Assembly (NCBI GenBank): GCA_002368805.1
Contig: DFFH01000118.1
Span: 1 to 10,006 of the forward strand
Origin: Mageeibacillus sp. UBA3781
Lineage (GTDB): Bacteria > Bacillota > Clostridia > Saccharofermentanales > Saccharofermentanaceae
DNA: 10,006 bases
Direction: 5' to 3'
The position numbers were made by a program, and so were the translations under genes. The notes below the pieces were generated by a model that worked only from the letters and a program-made list of their open reading frames with translations, was not told the origin of the DNA and made no database searches. This document shows, in pieces, positions 1 to 6,904 of the stretch (position 1 is its first letter; each line of letters opens with the position of its first letter).

Positions 1-1119
1 TACGATAATCCGGATGCCGATAATGGACCGAAAGATATCAAGGATACACTCTCCGAGTTCGAAGAACTCACCGGCGAGATGTATGACCGTCACGTCTATA
101 AATGCAGCCAGTGTGGCGGTGAAGTTCTCGTGTCCGGAACGGAGATCTCCACAAGATGCATCTACTGCGGATCGACATCCGTCGTATTCTCCAGGATCTC
201 GAAGGAGAACCGGCCGGATAAGATCGTGCCTTTCTCCATCACGAAAGAAGAAGCCATCGAGACTGTAAAGAAAAACATCCTTTCCGGTGCTTTTATGCCG
301 AAAGGATTTAAGAAGATCGATCCGGAGCTTGTACGCGGCATCTATATCCCGTACTTTACCTACGACGGAGCGATCTCCGACACGCAGCATCACAGGATCG
401 GACTTTCGGAGAAGTCTTATGTGTTCGACGGAAGCGCCGAGTTCGAGAATCTCCTGGTCGAGTGCTGTACTGCCCTAGATGACCGCTCCACGGCGCTGCT
501 CGAACCATATAATGTAAAAGCCGCCGTTGACTTTGACACATCGTATCTCATGGGTTTTTACTCGAATATTCAGGATATTACTCCGAAAAAAGCAAAGGGC
601 ACTGCCGAACTGAAAGCAAAGACGATCTTCAATGCCCAGATGCGTAAGATCACGAAAAACAGCACATCAAAGAATGTATCTTCGCTTCCGAAGCTGGAAC
701 TGGAGCGCACGGGATATATTCTCCTTCCCGCCTGGTTCATCACGATCACTTCAAATAACACGCCCTATACGTTCCTCGTAAATGGCCAGTCCGGCCGCTG
801 CACCGGTACCGCTCCCTGGAGCAAGGTAAAGGTCTTTGGAACGATCGCGGCTGCGACAGCCGCACTATGGGCACTGCTCTTTACATTACTTACGAAAGTC
901 GAAGTGCCACATATCAATAAAATCACGGATATAGAGAAAGCGGATTATATCATGCTAAGAGGCGGACCTCAGATCGCTGCGGGACTTATCGCTCTAGCGG
1001 CCGGCATCACTCTGACTATCGCGATCAAAAAAATTCTGCGTCTGTACCGGAAGCTGAAGCGCACCGGTTCCGTAACGACGCTTATCTTCGCAAAGAAAAG
1101 ACAGGGAGGTGTCAAATGA
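1..1119 (+). CDS. TFIIB-type zinc-ribbon membrane protein (5' partial)
   Basis: The reading frame is open to the first base, so the true start lies outside the window; 372 residues are visible. A zinc ribbon is formed by C35-x2-C38 and C53-x2-C56 (visible numbering). It is followed by a conserved region with PFSITKEEA, MPKGFKK and GIYIPYFTYDG, and a later VNGQSGRCTGTAP block. This arrangement matches Firmicute 'TFIIB-type zinc ribbon-containing' proteins, which usually carry another ribbon near the N-terminus (here it would be off the edge) and have no well-defined biochemical role. Two hydrophobic segments, at about residues 279-298 and 324-345, predict C-terminal membrane anchoring with the ribbon probably cytoplasmic. 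The stop overlaps the next start (ATGA), so the two genes are translationally coupled. A methionine at base 79 is internal, because the coding pattern and family similarity begin before it. Family assignment is fairly sure; function is unknown. Confidence 0.85.
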   Translation, partial: YDNPDADNGPKDIKDTLSEFEELTGEMYDRHVYKCSQCGGEVLVSGTEISTRCIYCGSTSVVFSRISKENRPDKIVPFSITKEEAIETVKKNILSGAFMPKGFKKIDPELVRGIYIPYFTYDGAISDTQHHRIGLSEKSYVFDGSAEFENLLVECCTALDDRSTALLEPYNVKAAVDFDTSYLMGFYSNIQDITPKKAKGTAELKAKTIFNAQMRKITKNSTSKNVSSLPKLELERTGYILLPAWFITITSNNTPYTFLVNGQSGRCTGTAPWSKVKVFGTIAAATAALWALLFTLLTKVEVPHINKITDIEKADYIMLRGGPQIAAGLIALAAGITLTIAIKKILRLYRKLKRTGSVTTLIFAKKRQGGVK

Positions 1120-1451
1120 TTCAGGTCCTGTTCACTATATTGTACTCGGACGTGGGTGACGATATAAGAGAAAAATGGCATAAGAGTCTGCTCGAGGATT
1201 CTCTGCGGGACCTTCGGGTATTTGCCGTCATCATCACGCTGGCCCTCTGCATTCTTGTCCTGGCTGTCGTCATGCTGGCCGTGGCGAAGATCCTTGAAAA
1301 GAAGAATGATTACGGTGATGAGGATGAGATGCAGATGCGCAACGATAAGTCATCCTACAACTCCGTCAATGCCAAAGTGTACTCGGAACTTGCCTCCGGC
1401 TCCATCAACTGTATGAAGCACTTCCGGTACGACGACGTCACTAAGCGATAA
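1116..1451 (+). CDS. Small single-pass membrane protein of unknown function
   Basis: This 111-residue protein starts at an ATG overlapping the stop of the zinc-ribbon gene (ATGA). GGGAGGT lies 5 bases upstream, inside the end of that gene, which supports the start and coupled translation. The N-terminal 35 residues are amphipathic and charged. They are followed by one strong transmembrane helix at about residues 37-59 (VIITLALCILVLAVVMLAVA) and a polar tail rich in Asp, Glu, Asn and Ser. There is no cleavable signal peptide and I recognise no family. Tight coupling suggests that it works with, or helps anchor, the preceding zinc-ribbon membrane protein; this is inference. The gene ends 10 bp before the stop of the convergent galK, and I see no clear terminator between them. 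Confidence 0.7.
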   Translation: MIQVLFTILYSDVGDDIREKWHKSLLEDSLRDLRVFAVIITLALCILVLAVVMLAVAKILEKKNDYGDEDEMQMRNDKSSYNSVNAKVYSELASGSINCMKHFRYDDVTKR

Positions 1452-1461
1452 CCATCTCTGA

Positions 1462-2757
1462 TCAGATGATCTGCACCGCACCCTTCGGCCGGATCCTTAC
1501 GATATGACATGCGCCACTTCCGAAAAGTCCCTCCAGTGATGCGGTATATTCTACGATCTTTTCCTTGGGAACAAATGCCTGGATCGTCCCGGCAAATCCG
1601 CCGCCATGGACTCGGCAGGCACCGTTTCCCCCGAGTATCCTCCGGCTCATCATAAGCGCCAGCGGGATCGCCTGCGATTGCGGATCACTGCTGCTATACA
1701 GATTCTGAAGAAGACTTGCGGAGGATTCACCGGATTCATTGACCAACGCCAGGAAAGCCGGAATATTGCTGTCTTCCAGTGCCCGGGCTTCTTTTCTTAC
1801 GCGGGCATTGTCCGAGAAGAAATGTGCGCTTCGGAGGATCGCGCGTTCGGTGATCTCCGGGTCTTTCCGAAGCTTACTGATCCTCGCGTAAAACTCCTTC
1901 TCATCCACCTCGGAGAGCCGGTCTTTTCCGAAGAATCGTGCGACACTTCGCATCTCCCTCGGGATGGCAGAATACTCCTCGGAGAGGTCTGCATGACTTC
2001 CTCCGGTATCCGTAATGATCAGTGCGAGTCCTGATTTATCGAAGTCAAATTGATGTGTATCTATCTTTGGATCTTTCGAATAACCGAAGTCGATCTCCAC
2101 CAGACCGCCCACAGAAGATGCCATCTGATCCATAAGTCCGCTGGCCTTGCCGAAATACCAGTTTTCTGCAAATCTTCCGATCTTGGCGATCTCGACAGGA
2201 CCGGTCTCTCCGCCATTGTCCCGGCAGTCGATGATCTTTCCCAGAAGCACTTCAAAAGCTGCCGATGAGGAAAGACCGCTTCCGGGGAGGACCGTCGAAG
2301 TAATGTATGCATCAAATCCTTTGACCTTTACGCCACGTGCGCAGAACTGAGCAACGACACCGCGGATCAGCGCCGCGGTCGTACCCTTCTCATGCTCTCT
2401 CGGCAAGAGATCGGATATTTCGATGCAAACCATGGGATATCCTTCCGATTGTATCCGGATCTCATCATTTTCTGAAGAGGCAACGACAGCAATCGCGTCC
2501 ATATCGATCGATGCCGCCAGGACGCAGCCCTTCTGGTGGTCTGTGTGATTGCCGCAGATCTCGGTTCTTCCGGGTGCCGAATAAATACATATGTCACGAT
2601 CCCCGTCTTCCGGGAAGGTAGAGGAAAACATCTCAAGCGCATGGATATAGCGCTCTTTCTGTTTCTTTAGGATGTCCGCGTCTTCTCCATACAGTTCGGC
2701 AAGGGCATCATCCAGTGCGCATTCATTTATCTTCGTCAATATATCGCTGATCTTCAT
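1462..2757 (-). CDS. galK: Galactokinase, Clostridia-type variant
   Basis: This 431-residue GHMP-family sugar kinase should phosphorylate alpha-D-galactose at O1 with ATP, the entry step of the Leloir pathway in the cytoplasm. The galactose-binding signature is at residues 63-75 (GRTEICGNHTDHQ). The GHMP ATP-binding motif is at 158-166 (PGSGLSSSA), the probable catalytic Asp210 lies in GLMDQ, and the C-terminal glycine motif is at 376-392 (GGNGACRVHGGGFAG). In classical galactokinases the signature reads GExHTDY; here Asn70 replaces the Glu and His74 replaces the Tyr, while Arg64, His71 and Asp73 remain. I recall this variant from Clostridia proteins annotated as galactokinase, but the substrate may differ. 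The protein is about 40 residues longer than typical GalK because of an N-terminal extension. The start is set by GGAGGT 7 bases upstream. It follows the metallophosphoesterase gene by 14 bp, so the two are probably co-transcribed. No galT or galE is visible here. Confidence 0.9.
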   Translation of the reverse strand: MKISDILTKINECALDDALAELYGEDADILKKQKERYIHALEMFSSTFPEDGDRDICIYSAPGRTEICGNHTDHQKGCVLAASIDMDAIAVVASSENDEIRIQSEGYPMVCIEISDLLPREHEKGTTAALIRGVVAQFCARGVKVKGFDAYITSTVLPGSGLSSSAAFEVLLGKIIDCRDNGGETGPVEIAKIGRFAENWYFGKASGLMDQMASSVGGLVEIDFGYSKDPKIDTHQFDFDKSGLALIITDTGGSHADLSEEYSAIPREMRSVARFFGKDRLSEVDEKEFYARISKLRKDPEITERAILRSAHFFSDNARVRKEARALEDSNIPAFLALVNESGESSASLLQNLYSSSDPQSQAIPLALMMSRRILGGNGACRVHGGGFAGTIQAFVPKEKIVEYTASLEGLFGSGACHIVRIRPKGAVQII

Positions 2758-2771
2758 GGAGAAACCTCCTT

Positions 2772-3509
2772 CTATCTCGAATATATGCCGGTCCTTATTT
2801 CCTTTGCGTATGCTTCCGCCAGGGGAAGGCCTTCTGTCGCAAGTGCGATCTGCGCTTCTCTTTCATTATTATACGGAACAGATAGAATTGTAAAGGAGAT
2901 CGGGGTTTTTCCCGAGCTTCCGAGATCTCCCTGCACAAGGAGCGCGTGGGCACGCGGGACTCCGATACTGTTGCCTACACTTCCGGTATTCACAGCATAT
3001 CCATCGTGAAGAGATCTCACATACGGACGGTGACTATCCGCACAGATGAGGCTGTCATATTTCGTCTTTTTATCGGAAGAATAAAAACCTTCCTTAATCA
3101 TCTCATCCGAATCATAGCCCTGATATAGTCCGGCAATCGGACGCCCGTGGACCAGGCGGATCCGAAGCCCGCTGATGAGGATCTCATCTTCCAGAGGAAG
3201 TGAATCGAGCCACTTGATACGGTCCTCCCCAAGCTGGTTGTAGAAGAAACTGTTCTCCCTGGCATAGATATCTCCCGGAATATCTCTTCGAAAATAACTC
3301 TTACAGATCCAGTCATCCCAGTTGCCCTTGAGGATGTGATCACAGTTCTCTTTTACCCAGTCACAGGTCTCGCAGTTGGAGGGGCCTTTTCCGACGGCAT
3401 CTCCCAGAAACCAGATCTCGTCCGGTTCCAGTGTCTTGATATGTGCTGCCATCGCTTCTGTCGCAACGATGTTCCCATGCAGATCTCCGAGAAAAACGAT
3501 TCTACTCAT
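2772..3509 (-). CDS. Calcineurin-like metallophosphoesterase
   Basis: The 245-residue product belongs to the calcineurin-like/YfcE-type phosphoesterase superfamily, cytoplasmic hydrolases of phosphodiesters or phosphomonoesters with a dinuclear metal site. Metal-ligand motifs appear in order: GDLHGN (D9, H11), FLGDAVGKGP (D37), KGNWDD (N63, in place of GNHD/E), VHGRP (H121), ADSHRP (H160, in place of GHTH) and NTGSVGN at 174-180. This is the layout of small MJ0936/YfcE-like enzymes. I chose the ATG at 3509 because it opens directly on the beta-strand MSRIVFLGDLHG and has AGGGAG 7 bases upstream; an in-frame ATG at 3569 would add 20 residues unlike the family. It is first in a likely two-gene unit with galK. 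The true substrate is not apparent; a role linked to sugar phosphates is only suggested by the neighbour. Confidence 0.88.
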   Translation of the reverse strand: MSRIVFLGDLHGNIVATEAMAAHIKTLEPDEIWFLGDAVGKGPSNCETCDWVKENCDHILKGNWDDWICKSYFRRDIPGDIYARENSFFYNQLGEDRIKWLDSLPLEDEILISGLRIRLVHGRPIAGLYQGYDSDEMIKEGFYSSDKKTKYDSLICADSHRPYVRSLHDGYAVNTGSVGNSIGVPRAHALLVQGDLGSSGKTPISFTILSVPYNNEREAQIALATEGLPLAEAYAKEIRTGIYSR

Positions 3510-3708
3510 GTCTCTTCTCCCTGATATCCAAGAAATGCGGAAAATGCCTCCACCTAAAGGCGGAAACACCTGTCCTTACCTGTTTATGATAATACAAATC
3601 GAAGAAGAAATGAAAGTCTAAATCTGTCCCTCAATGAGGACACGATGTCGTTTTCCGGAAATCTATAGTAATATGGATGCATACAGATTTTAAAGGATGA
3701 TCAGAAGG
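3510..3708. promoter_or_regulatory. Divergent intergenic region between metallophosphoesterase and tcdA
   Basis: Both flanking genes read outward, so promoters in both directions must lie here. I find no convincing -35/-10 pair; TATTAT-like and TATAGT/TAATAT-like -10 candidates exist but lack good -35 boxes. A short dyad at 3625-3642 pairs TGTCC(C)TC with GAGGACA around a 3-base loop with one bulged C. It could be an operator or a leader hairpin of tcdA. Confidence 0.35.
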
Positions 3709-4452
3709 ATGAACCTAAACGAAGAGATCTTTTCCAGAACATACGGAATCTACGGTCCGGATATGGCCCGTCTTTTTGACGCGCATGTAGCCGTGATCGG
3801 ACTCGGCGGTGTCGGAGGTGCGCTTGCACTGTCACTGGCAAGAGCCGGCGTCGGACATCTCACCCTGATCGACGGGGATATCGTTGCCGAGTCGAACCTC
3901 AACCGCCAGATGATCTCTTCCCGGTCCGTCTTAGGACAGAAAAAAGCGGATGTATGCGCCAAACTGATCTCTGACATCCATCCGGAGATCAGGACACGCG
4001 CGATATGCGAGTTCATCAATAGTGAGAATATGGCGGAGTTTCTGTCCGGAGTGGACTATGTTGCGGACGCCATTGACGATGTGCGCTCCAAGCTCGATCT
4101 GATCGAATACTGTACGAGAAATGCCATCCCGATCATCAGCTCGATGGGAGCGGGAAACAAGCGCAACCCTTGCGGCTTCCGCGTGTCGGATATCTCGAAG
4201 ACGCAGAATGACCCTCTTGCAAGAGTGATCCGGCAGCGCCTGAGGAAGCGTGGGATCAACCATTTGAAAGTCGTATACTCGGAAGAACTCCCGGGCAGTG
4301 CTTTTGCCAAGGAAAGTGACGCTAAAGAAAACGATACGGAAGCGATCCTTCCCGGCTACACGAAGAAGAATCCTCCGGCAAGTTCGCCATTTGTACCATC
4401 GGCCGCCGGGCTTCTTATCGGCAGTGCAATAATAGAAGACCTGCTCAAGTGA
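3709..4452 (+). CDS. tcdA: tRNA threonylcarbamoyladenosine dehydratase (ThiF/E1-like)
   Basis: This 247-residue cytoplasmic E1-like enzyme belongs to the TcdA/CsdL/YgdL group. TcdA uses ATP to cyclise N6-threonylcarbamoyl-adenosine (t6A37) of ANN-decoding tRNAs to the cyclic form ct6A. Diagnostic motifs are the nucleotide-binding GLGGVGG at 31-37, acidic DGD at 55-57, SNLNRQ at 62-67, the acidic DAIDD at 120-124, and the TcdA hallmark SSMGAGNKRNP at 144-154. The zinc cysteine pairs of MoeB/ThiF are absent, which fits TcdA. I prefer the ATG at 3709 (protein begins MNLNEEIFSRTYGIYG) because AAAGGA..TGATC at 3692-3702 resembles the full anti-16S complement at suitable spacing. The in-frame ATG at 3697 overlaps that site. 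The last codons and stop lie inside a terminator hairpin, so it is transcribed alone. Confidence 0.88.
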   Translation: MNLNEEIFSRTYGIYGPDMARLFDAHVAVIGLGGVGGALALSLARAGVGHLTLIDGDIVAESNLNRQMISSRSVLGQKKADVCAKLISDIHPEIRTRAICEFINSENMAEFLSGVDYVADAIDDVRSKLDLIEYCTRNAIPIISSMGAGNKRNPCGFRVSDISKTQNDPLARVIRQRLRKRGINHLKVVYSEELPGSAFAKESDAKENDTEAILPGYTKKNPPASSPFVPSAAGLLIGSAIIEDLLK

Positions 4453-4469
4453 GCAGGTCTTTTCGGTTT
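4436..4469 (+). terminator. Rho-independent terminator of tcdA, overlapping its stop
   Basis: A perfect 12-bp inverted repeat (4436-4447 with 4450-4461, AAGACCTGCTCA/TGAGCAGGTCTT) leaves only AG between the arms, so the real loop is probably about 6 bases. It is followed by TT, CGG and TTT. The TGA stop of tcdA is the first triplet of the right arm, and the codons for its last residues form the left arm. The hairpin lies 30-56 bp beyond the end of the convergent dehydratase gene and could also slow polymerase from that side, though the minus-side T-tract is poor. Confidence 0.8.
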
Positions 4470-4491
4470 CTATCGGATGTAAGTTATCAGA

Positions 4492-6390
4492 TCACATGGA
4501 ACCCGGCTTATACGTAGGAACGATCTCCTGGACGTATTTCTTGATGTTCTCGTCATCTTCCTGGCTGTCGAGGTCGAGTTCTTCGATCTTCTTTCTGAGC
4601 CATTCATCATCCATCTCGATCGGCTTTCCGATAAAGATGAGCTTGTTATCTGTCGTCTGCATACCTTCCTCGTCCATGAGCTTCTCTTCATAGAGTTTTT
4701 CACCCGGACGAAGACCGGTATATACGATTTTGATATCGACATCCGGAGTCAGACCGGAAAGCTTGATGAGGTTTCTGGCCATATCATCGATCTTGACCGG
4801 ATCACCCATGTCGAGGACGAAGATCTCGCCGCCCTTTGCGTACTGGGAAGCCTGAAGTACGAGAGATACCGCCTCCGGAATCGTCATGAAGTAACGGATG
4901 ATGTCCTTGTGCGTAACCGTGACCGGGCCGCCCTCTTCGATCTGCTTTCTGAAAAGCGGAATAACGGAACCATTGGAGCCGAGAACGTTACCGAAACGTA
5001 CAGCAACAAAATTCGTATCCGGCGTACGACGATTCATCATCTGGATGACCATCTCACAGATACGCTTGGATGCACCCATCAGGTTGGTCGGGTTAACGGC
5101 CTTATCTGTGGAAATCAGTACGAAGGTCTCAACTCCGGCATGTGCTGCAGCAACGGCAGTCTTATAGGTACCCATAACGTTGTTCTTGATGGCTTCGTTC
5201 GGGCTGTCTTCCATCAGCGGGACATGCTTATGCGCCGCTGCATGGAAAACGATATTCGGCTTATACTTCTGCATAACACTCTCGATACGGTGAGTATTAC
5301 GTACCGAGCCGATCAGCGTTACCAGATTCAGCTTGTTGTGATACTTACGGACCAGTTCCTGCTGGATGTCGTAAGCACCGTTCTCATAGATATCGAAGAT
5401 GATCAGCTGCTTCGGCTGGTGTGCCGCGATCTGACGGCAGAGCTCGGAACCGATGGATCCGCCGCCGCCGGTAACCAGGATCGTCTTTCCCTGGAGCATC
5501 TGGAATACTTCGTCGTTATTGATCTCGATCGGGTCTCTTCCCAGAAGGTCCGTAAGTTCAACATCTTTCAGACGGTTAACACTTACATCACCATTAGCCA
5601 GCTGATATACACCCGGAAGGACACGAACCTTCGCACCTGTCTCTTTACAGATGGACAGGATATCTTTTTTATCTCTCGGAGATGCTGTCGGCATAGCGAA
5701 GATGATCGATCCGATCTCATATTCGGCTGCTTTCTCAACGATAGCGTTTCTGCCTCCGACGATCGGAATGCCGTAGAGCTCTCTGCCGATCTTCGCCGGA
5801 TTATCGTCGATGATACATACCGGTCTCTGGTTCTGGTGCGTATCGCTCTTGAGTTCACGGATCAGGATGCTTCCTGCGGAACCGCCGCCGATGATCATAA
5901 CATTCTCCAGTTTACCGGTCTTATACTCGAAGCTCTTGCTGTACTGGTTGCGCAGATAACGGACCAGACGATAAGAGAACCGGACGACCACATGAAGAAC
6001 GAATGCGATGAATACACCGAAGAAATAGAAGGATCTCGGCTCATCGATCTTTAAGATAAACTTCGTTGCCACATAGCAAAGTACGATCACGGCATACGCT
6101 TTGACCATCGTAAAGGTCTCATCGATACTGACGTAGGTCCAGATACTGTGATACAGCTTAAATACTAAAAAGACCGCTATAGTGATGGCACACCAGATCG
6201 GAAGGATCCTCAGATATGTTCTGAAATAGTCCTTCGGGATGCTTTGGAAACGCATATCGAAGCGGAGCCACAGCGCGGCAAAAAAGGAAAACACGACTAC
6301 CAGAATATCCGCGATAACGATCACGATAGAGTGGGTGACCCACTGCATGTCTATTTTCTTTTTTATTTTTTCAGGTTTATTCTTTTCCAT
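4492..6390 (-). CDS. Membrane-anchored NDP-sugar 4,6-dehydratase/epimerase (CapD/EpsC/WbpM family)
   Basis: The 632-residue product is a long-form polysaccharide biosynthesis dehydratase. Relatives convert UDP-GlcNAc to UDP-4-keto-6-deoxy-GlcNAc for capsule, exopolysaccharide or glycan (e.g. bacillosamine) synthesis. Four N-terminal transmembrane helices lie at about 19-41, 62-80, 96-113 and 121-141. A first Rossmann-like domain follows (VMIIGGGSAGS, 164-174; CIIDDNPAKIG). The catalytic short-chain dehydrogenase domain then has TGGGGSIGSE at 307-316, HAAAHKHVPLMEDSP at 383-397, STDKAVNPTNLMGASKR at 427-443 and GLRPGEKLYEEKL near 559-571. The usual YxxxK is replaced by M438-x3-K442, the Ser-Met-Lys form typical of the long membrane members. 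The start has GAGGGA about 4-5 bases upstream and sits just before the first helix. It stands alone, with no glycosyltransferase neighbours in view, so the final glycan is unknown. Confidence 0.93.
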   Translation of the reverse strand: MEKNKPEKIKKKIDMQWVTHSIVIVIADILVVVFSFFAALWLRFDMRFQSIPKDYFRTYLRILPIWCAITIAVFLVFKLYHSIWTYVSIDETFTMVKAYAVIVLCYVATKFILKIDEPRSFYFFGVFIAFVLHVVVRFSYRLVRYLRNQYSKSFEYKTGKLENVMIIGGGSAGSILIRELKSDTHQNQRPVCIIDDNPAKIGRELYGIPIVGGRNAIVEKAAEYEIGSIIFAMPTASPRDKKDILSICKETGAKVRVLPGVYQLANGDVSVNRLKDVELTDLLGRDPIEINNDEVFQMLQGKTILVTGGGGSIGSELCRQIAAHQPKQLIIFDIYENGAYDIQQELVRKYHNKLNLVTLIGSVRNTHRIESVMQKYKPNIVFHAAAHKHVPLMEDSPNEAIKNNVMGTYKTAVAAAHAGVETFVLISTDKAVNPTNLMGASKRICEMVIQMMNRRTPDTNFVAVRFGNVLGSNGSVIPLFRKQIEEGGPVTVTHKDIIRYFMTIPEAVSLVLQASQYAKGGEIFVLDMGDPVKIDDMARNLIKLSGLTPDVDIKIVYTGLRPGEKLYEEKLMDEEGMQTTDNKLIFIGKPIEMDDEWLRKKIEELDLDSQEDDENIKKYVQEIVPTYKPGSM

Positions 6391-6467
6391 TTATTCCCTC
6401 AACCACAGCAAATAAATATATAATACATATTAAACAGATAATACCATAAATCTAATATGCTTTCGAG

Positions 6468-6496
6468 ATATTAATATACATTCCCACAAGTGTCAA
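6468..6496 (-). promoter_or_regulatory. Sigma-70-type promoter of the NDP-sugar dehydratase gene
   Basis: On the minus strand, a perfect -35 TTGACA (6496-6491) is followed after 17 bases by TAATAT (6473-6468). Transcription would begin near 6461, giving an AT-rich leader of about 70 bases before the ATG at 6390. No other minus-strand gene start competes for it. Confidence 0.65.
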
Positions 6497-6541
6497 CACA
6501 TAAATATCAATTATCAAATTTCCTCGCGATTTCGAATTTAC

Positions 6542-6730
6542 TTAGCCGGAGAGACTAATCGGAGATCTTCCGGTCATCTCCTCTCCATCAAAACAGGCCA
6601 GGATCGCTGCCAGAAGGTTCGGGGAATACGCACTTCCCGCGCCATCGGATGGCGGGATATCCGTCAGTTTTCCGGAGCAGTATGCGAGGATCACGGCATC
6701 CGCATCAGGAAAACGGGCCGAGCAACATGC
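6542..6730 (-). pseudogene. Remnant of a family 3 glycoside hydrolase C-terminus
   Basis: On the minus strand, 62 codons are open between an in-frame TAA (6733-6731) and a natural TAA stop (6544-6542), with no suitable start codon. Read from my own translation, the peptide contains DADAVILAYCSGKLTDIPPS, then GSAYSPNLLAAILACFDGEE and TGRSPISLSG. This follows the C-terminal pattern of NagZ/beta-glucosidase-like GH3 proteins: a hydrophobic strand ending AYxS, then a helix of the form GxxYxPNLxAALxAxFG, then a G(K/R)LPVxLPG-like end. An intact GH3 enzyme would be roughly ten times longer, so this is the tail of a decayed gene. GC content differs sharply from the AT-rich bases on both sides. The family call comes from pattern memory, not alignment; a chance open frame is possible but would not be expected to show this motif order. 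Confidence 0.55.
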
Positions 6731-6805
6731 TTATACTCAGGATCAGTGCAGGAATTTGTTTTTTCGCTTAATCGTGTTCATACCAAATACTTCTACATGG
6801 TTTTC

Positions 6806-6814
6806 TGATATAAT
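6806..6814 (+). promoter_or_regulatory. Extended -10 promoter of the double cNMP-binding protein gene
   Basis: TGATATAAT combines the extended TGn element (6806-6808) with a perfect TATAAT (6809-6814). No good -35 lies 16-18 bases upstream, which is usual for extended -10 promoters. Transcription would start near 6821, leaving a leader of about 84 bases before the ATG at 6905. The same TGATATAAT element precedes the gene at 9787. Confidence 0.6.
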
Positions 6815-6904
6815 TAAACAATAAAATATCTGACGTTGATAATCAATCAGACCGTACAGATCTGACACATTAATTCATTTGCTTTACAGGAGGGGAAACA
6901 GCAT

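Larger units (their letters stand above)
6391..6904. other. 513-bp divergent gap: promoters plus a gene remnant
   Basis: The stretch 6391-6540 is strongly AT-rich and holds the leader and promoter of the minus-strand dehydratase. From 6542 to 6730 the base composition rises to that of coding DNA; this is the glycosidase remnant described separately. From 6734 to 6904 it is AT-rich again and holds the extended -10 promoter and leader of the plus-strand cNMP-binding protein gene. I see no intact gene, RNA gene or riboswitch in it. Confidence 0.6.

Noticed and set aside
1457..1475. TCTGATCAGA palindrome between the convergent gene ends
   Set aside because: Short, with no T-tract on either side and mostly inside the galK stop region, so it is not a credible terminator.
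4909..6054. A 381-codon plus-strand frame opposite the NDP-sugar dehydratase
   Set aside because: It is the antisense shadow of a gene with unmistakable SDR motifs; it lacks a start signal and any family motif.
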